Part shown: in pieces, positions 62,159 through 64,000 of the stretch
Numbering within the stretch: the stretch's first letter is position 1
How the letters are laid out: every line of letters starts with the position of its first letter
Assembly: GCA_015066105.1 (NCBI GenBank)
Contig: SVOY01000001.1
Span: 394,127 to 458,126 of the forward strand
Direction of reading: 5' to 3'
Origin: Oscillospiraceae bacterium
GTDB lineage: Bacteria > Bacillota > Clostridia > Oscillospirales > Acutalibacteraceae
Length of the DNA: 64,000 nt
Translations under genes and position numbers: made by a program
Notes under the pieces: generated by a model
Told to the model about the DNA's origin: nothing
Seen by the model: only the letters and a program-made list of their open reading frames with translations
Database searches by the model: none

Positions 62159-63523
62159 TTACATTTTTGCGTATTTTTCCTGCATTTCTGCGGCTCGTCC
62201 GCAGCAGAATTTGCCCTCGGGGCATTTGCCGTTTACATAACAGCTGGGGCCGTAATTGATGAAAAGTGAGGGTGCAAGCTTACGAAGCTCGGGAAGAAGC
62301 TCATTGCAGTAGGCCTGAATTTCCCACTGAGCCCTTGTGCATGAGCGCAGACGGAAGAAGAGCTGAAGCTCACGGGCGTTGAGGGTGCTGACAAAATCAA
62401 GGGTGTTACCGCTGAGAACGCAGTAAACAAGCTCGCTGTCGCTTGCTCCCTTTTCCTTCATTGTGCTGTAGAATTCCTTCATTCTCATAAAGCAGGAAAG
62501 GTAAACATCAAGCAGTGTTTCGTCGGCCTTTACGGTTTCGGGGATGATATAGCTTTCTCTGCTTGCCTTCAAAAGGTTGGGGATGCAGATGCTCTGCATT
62601 CTGTGACGGGCAAAGTGAGTAAGGCAGGCGAGTGAAACGCCGTTGAAGCGAACAGTGCAGTTAAAGCCTTCAAGAGCACGGGGGCGTGAGCTTTTGCAAA
62701 GGGCGCTGAGTATTTTCTCAAGGTTTTCCTTGCTTTCAACGGTTTTTTGTGCATCCTCAAGCGAGCAGTTGTAATTTTCAACAAGCGCGGCTATTGCAAC
62801 ATTTTTTTCACCGTCAAGGGTGTAGGTGAGAATGTCGCAGAGCTTGCCGCTGTTACCTTTTTTAAAGCTGAAGCCCAGGTCAAGCTCATCACTGTAGCTT
62901 TTGCCCTTTTCTTCAAAATCAATGAAAAGACCGGGTGCAAGTCTTCTGCAATCCTCAAGAAGTCTTTCGCCTATTTTGCGTATTTCCGCAATTTTACTGC
63001 CTCTGCCGAAAAGCATAGCCTTGAGAACGTTAAGCATCTCTCTGCCGTTTAAGGAGCAGTAGAAATTACTGTAGAAGCAGTAGGGGAGAACGAAGCGTGC
63101 ATCCTCCTTGGGAATACCGTTTTCGCAAAGGAATGAATAAGCCTCAAAGAATTTATCCATATTTTCCTTGTAGAGAACAGCCGTTTCTTCATCGTCAAAT
63201 TCGGGCACAAAGTAGCCGCAATCGGAAAAATCAACATAGCGGCGTGATTTTACCGTGAAGGATGCGAGACGGAATTCAATCATAAACTGTTCAACAACAA
63301 CGGAAACGTTTTCAAAGGCAAGGTTAAAGAAAACGTGCTCCACCGTTGAGGTGTGGCCCGAGCGGGTAACCTTGTCGATAAGCCTTGTATTTTTTTCCTC
63401 GTCGTGGCTTTTTTCAAAAATTTCAAGGGCGGTACCGCTTTGCGTTGAAATTCTGCCCGAGGCGGCACAGACCTCCTGCCTGCAGTCTGAAATGCCGATA
63501 ATGTATGCTCCTGATTTCTTCAT
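62159..63523 (-). CDS. thyX: Tandem-domain flavin-dependent thymidylate synthase (ThyX)
   Basis: A 454-residue protein with two ThyX domains; normal ThyX proteins are about 220-260 residues. Domain 1 (about 45-200) has HTSTVEHVFFNLAFENVS, RLASFTVKSRRY at 85-96 and DARFVLPYCFYSNFYCSLNGREML. Domain 2 (about 285-445) has RHRMQSICIP at 306-315 and LNARELQLFFRLRSCTRAQWEI near 381-402, ending in a Cys-rich tail (C428, C434, C440, C441). The RHRxxS part of the family signature is intact only in domain 2, and the SxRY part only in domain 1, so they may form one active site between them. It converts dUMP to dTMP. No thyA is in the window. Confidence 0.88.
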   Translation of the reverse strand: MKKSGAYIIGISDCRQEVCAASGRISTQSGTALEIFEKSHDEEKNTRLIDKVTRSGHTSTVEHVFFNLAFENVSVVVEQFMIEFRLASFTVKSRRYVDFSDCGYFVPEFDDEETAVLYKENMDKFFEAYSFLCENGIPKEDARFVLPYCFYSNFYCSLNGREMLNVLKAMLFGRGSKIAEIRKIGERLLEDCRRLAPGLFIDFEEKGKSYSDELDLGFSFKKGNSGKLCDILTYTLDGEKNVAIAALVENYNCSLEDAQKTVESKENLEKILSALCKSSRPRALEGFNCTVRFNGVSLACLTHFARHRMQSICIPNLLKASRESYIIPETVKADETLLDVYLSCFMRMKEFYSTMKEKGASDSELVYCVLSGNTLDFVSTLNARELQLFFRLRSCTRAQWEIQAYCNELLPELRKLAPSLFINYGPSCYVNGKCPEGKFCCGRAAEMQEKYAKM

Positions 63524-63633
63524 ATATGCACTTCCTTTTAAAGTATTTATATCTCTTTGGTAATATTGTAAGTTATGTTGGTCTTTTTGTCAAACAAATT
63601 AAGAAAAAAATTGCAAAAACATTGTAAAAATCA

Positions 63634-63662
63634 TTGATTATAACTTAAAAAGTTGCTATAAT
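63634..63662 (+). promoter_or_regulatory. Promoter of the cupin gene
   Basis: TTGATT (63634-63639) and TATAAT (63657-63662) with a 17-base spacer, 32 bases before the ATG. Confidence 0.75.
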
Positions 63663-63694
63663 CTTATAGATTATAAAAATGGGGGTACCATGTG

Positions 63695-64000
63695 ATGATT
63701 AAAAGAGCAACTGAAATGACAGATAAGATTAATGTCAATATGCGCGGCGGCGACGGACAGGTTGCCGTAAGAGAAATACTTAAAAAAGGCGAGTATAAGG
63801 GCAGTGCAAGGCTTGTCGGTACAATTACCCTTGAGCCCGGCTGTTCAATAGGTGCTCACGTGCACGAAAACGAGGAGGAAATCTTTTACATCATCAAGGG
63901 CACCGCTACCTATAACGACAACGGTGAAACCGTAATCCTCAACGCAGGCGACAGCTGCCTTTGCCTCGGCGGTCAGGAGCATTCCGTTGCAAACCGCAAT
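63695..64000 (+). CDS. Cupin-domain protein (3' end outside window)
   Basis: The first 102 residues of a single-domain cupin. The double-stranded beta-helix motif 1 is visible as GCSIGAHVHENEEEIFYIIKG (about residues 50-70) with His-His-Glu metal ligands, and motif 2 as GDSCLCLGGQEHSV at about 86-99 with the last His. Cupins of this shape bind a metal and often a sugar or small acid; the role is unknown. The ATG at 63695 follows GGGGGT; a GTG one codon earlier is possible. The gene runs past the window end. Confidence 0.88.
   Translation, partial: MIKRATEMTDKINVNMRGGDGQVAVREILKKGEYKGSARLVGTITLEPGCSIGAHVHENEEEIFYIIKGTATYNDNGETVILNAGDSCLCLGGQEHSVANRN

Overview
The window looks like a chromosome segment of a low-to-moderate GC, endospore-forming Firmicute of class Clostridia, most likely a gut Oscillospirales/Ruminococcaceae-type bacterium. 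The basis is a sigma-G gene, the dipicolinate synthase pair dpaA/dpaB, an RNase J gene, the tilS-hpt-ftsH order, strong AGGAGG ribosome binding sites, plant/host glycan hydrolases (GH78, GH2), an inositol gene set and a 2-hydroxyacyl-CoA dehydratase-type system. No rRNA, tRNA or CRISPR array was seen. The assignment is inference from gene content; no marker gene was compared with a database.

Region 1 (1-11.9 kb) is an AT-rich accessory island. It opens with the 3' part of an LXG-like/type VII secretion cargo gene, a small membrane protein, a TPR protein and two WXG100-type proteins. A decayed macrodomain gene follows, and then a 1005-residue fusion of a bacterial poly(ADP-ribose) glycohydrolase-type domain, an SGNH hydrolase, an FHA domain and a Ser/Thr protein kinase. 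Downstream are a broken membrane protein gene, an unknown protein, a candidate structured RNA with its own promoter and terminator, a RAYT (HUH, REP-associated) transposase flanked by inverted REP-like hairpins, and further copies of the same hairpin. A truncated phosphodiesterase gene marks the border.

Region 2 (12-24.9 kb) has a GH78 alpha-L-rhamnosidase, an ECF-type sigma factor with a putative membrane anti-sigma partner and a secreted protein, a 48-residue small ORF with its own promoter and terminator, a GNAT-like protein, an SLC13/ArsB-type permease, a membrane metallophosphatase, sigG, and a GH2 beta-galactosidase.

Region 3 (25-34.3 kb) holds iolG-iolD-iolE for the first steps of myo-inositol breakdown, a phosphoesterase, tarJ and tarI (CDP-ribitol synthesis), and a divergent gene fusing an SDR-like domain to a LicD phosphotransferase domain.

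Region 4 (34.4-50.8 kb) is a long run of housekeeping genes on the + strand: RNase J, GdpP, rplI, dnaB, tilS, hpt, ftsH, a divergent UppP-like protein, ftsK/spoIIIE, a YgiQ-type radical SAM protein, and an MBL-fold/DUF3006 pair.

Region 5 (50.9-56.6 kb) is a compact cluster: a CooC-like ATPase, two 2-hydroxyacyl-CoA dehydratase-family subunits, their ATP-dependent activator, a 52-residue membrane peptide, a Cys-motif protein and a methyltransferase. It looks like an uncharacterised low-potential radical reductase or dehydratase system.

Region 6 (56.6-64 kb) has rpsB with a structured leader, tsf, a tandem-hairpin repeat array, murC, dpaA-dpaB, a tandem-domain ThyX protein and the start of a cupin gene.
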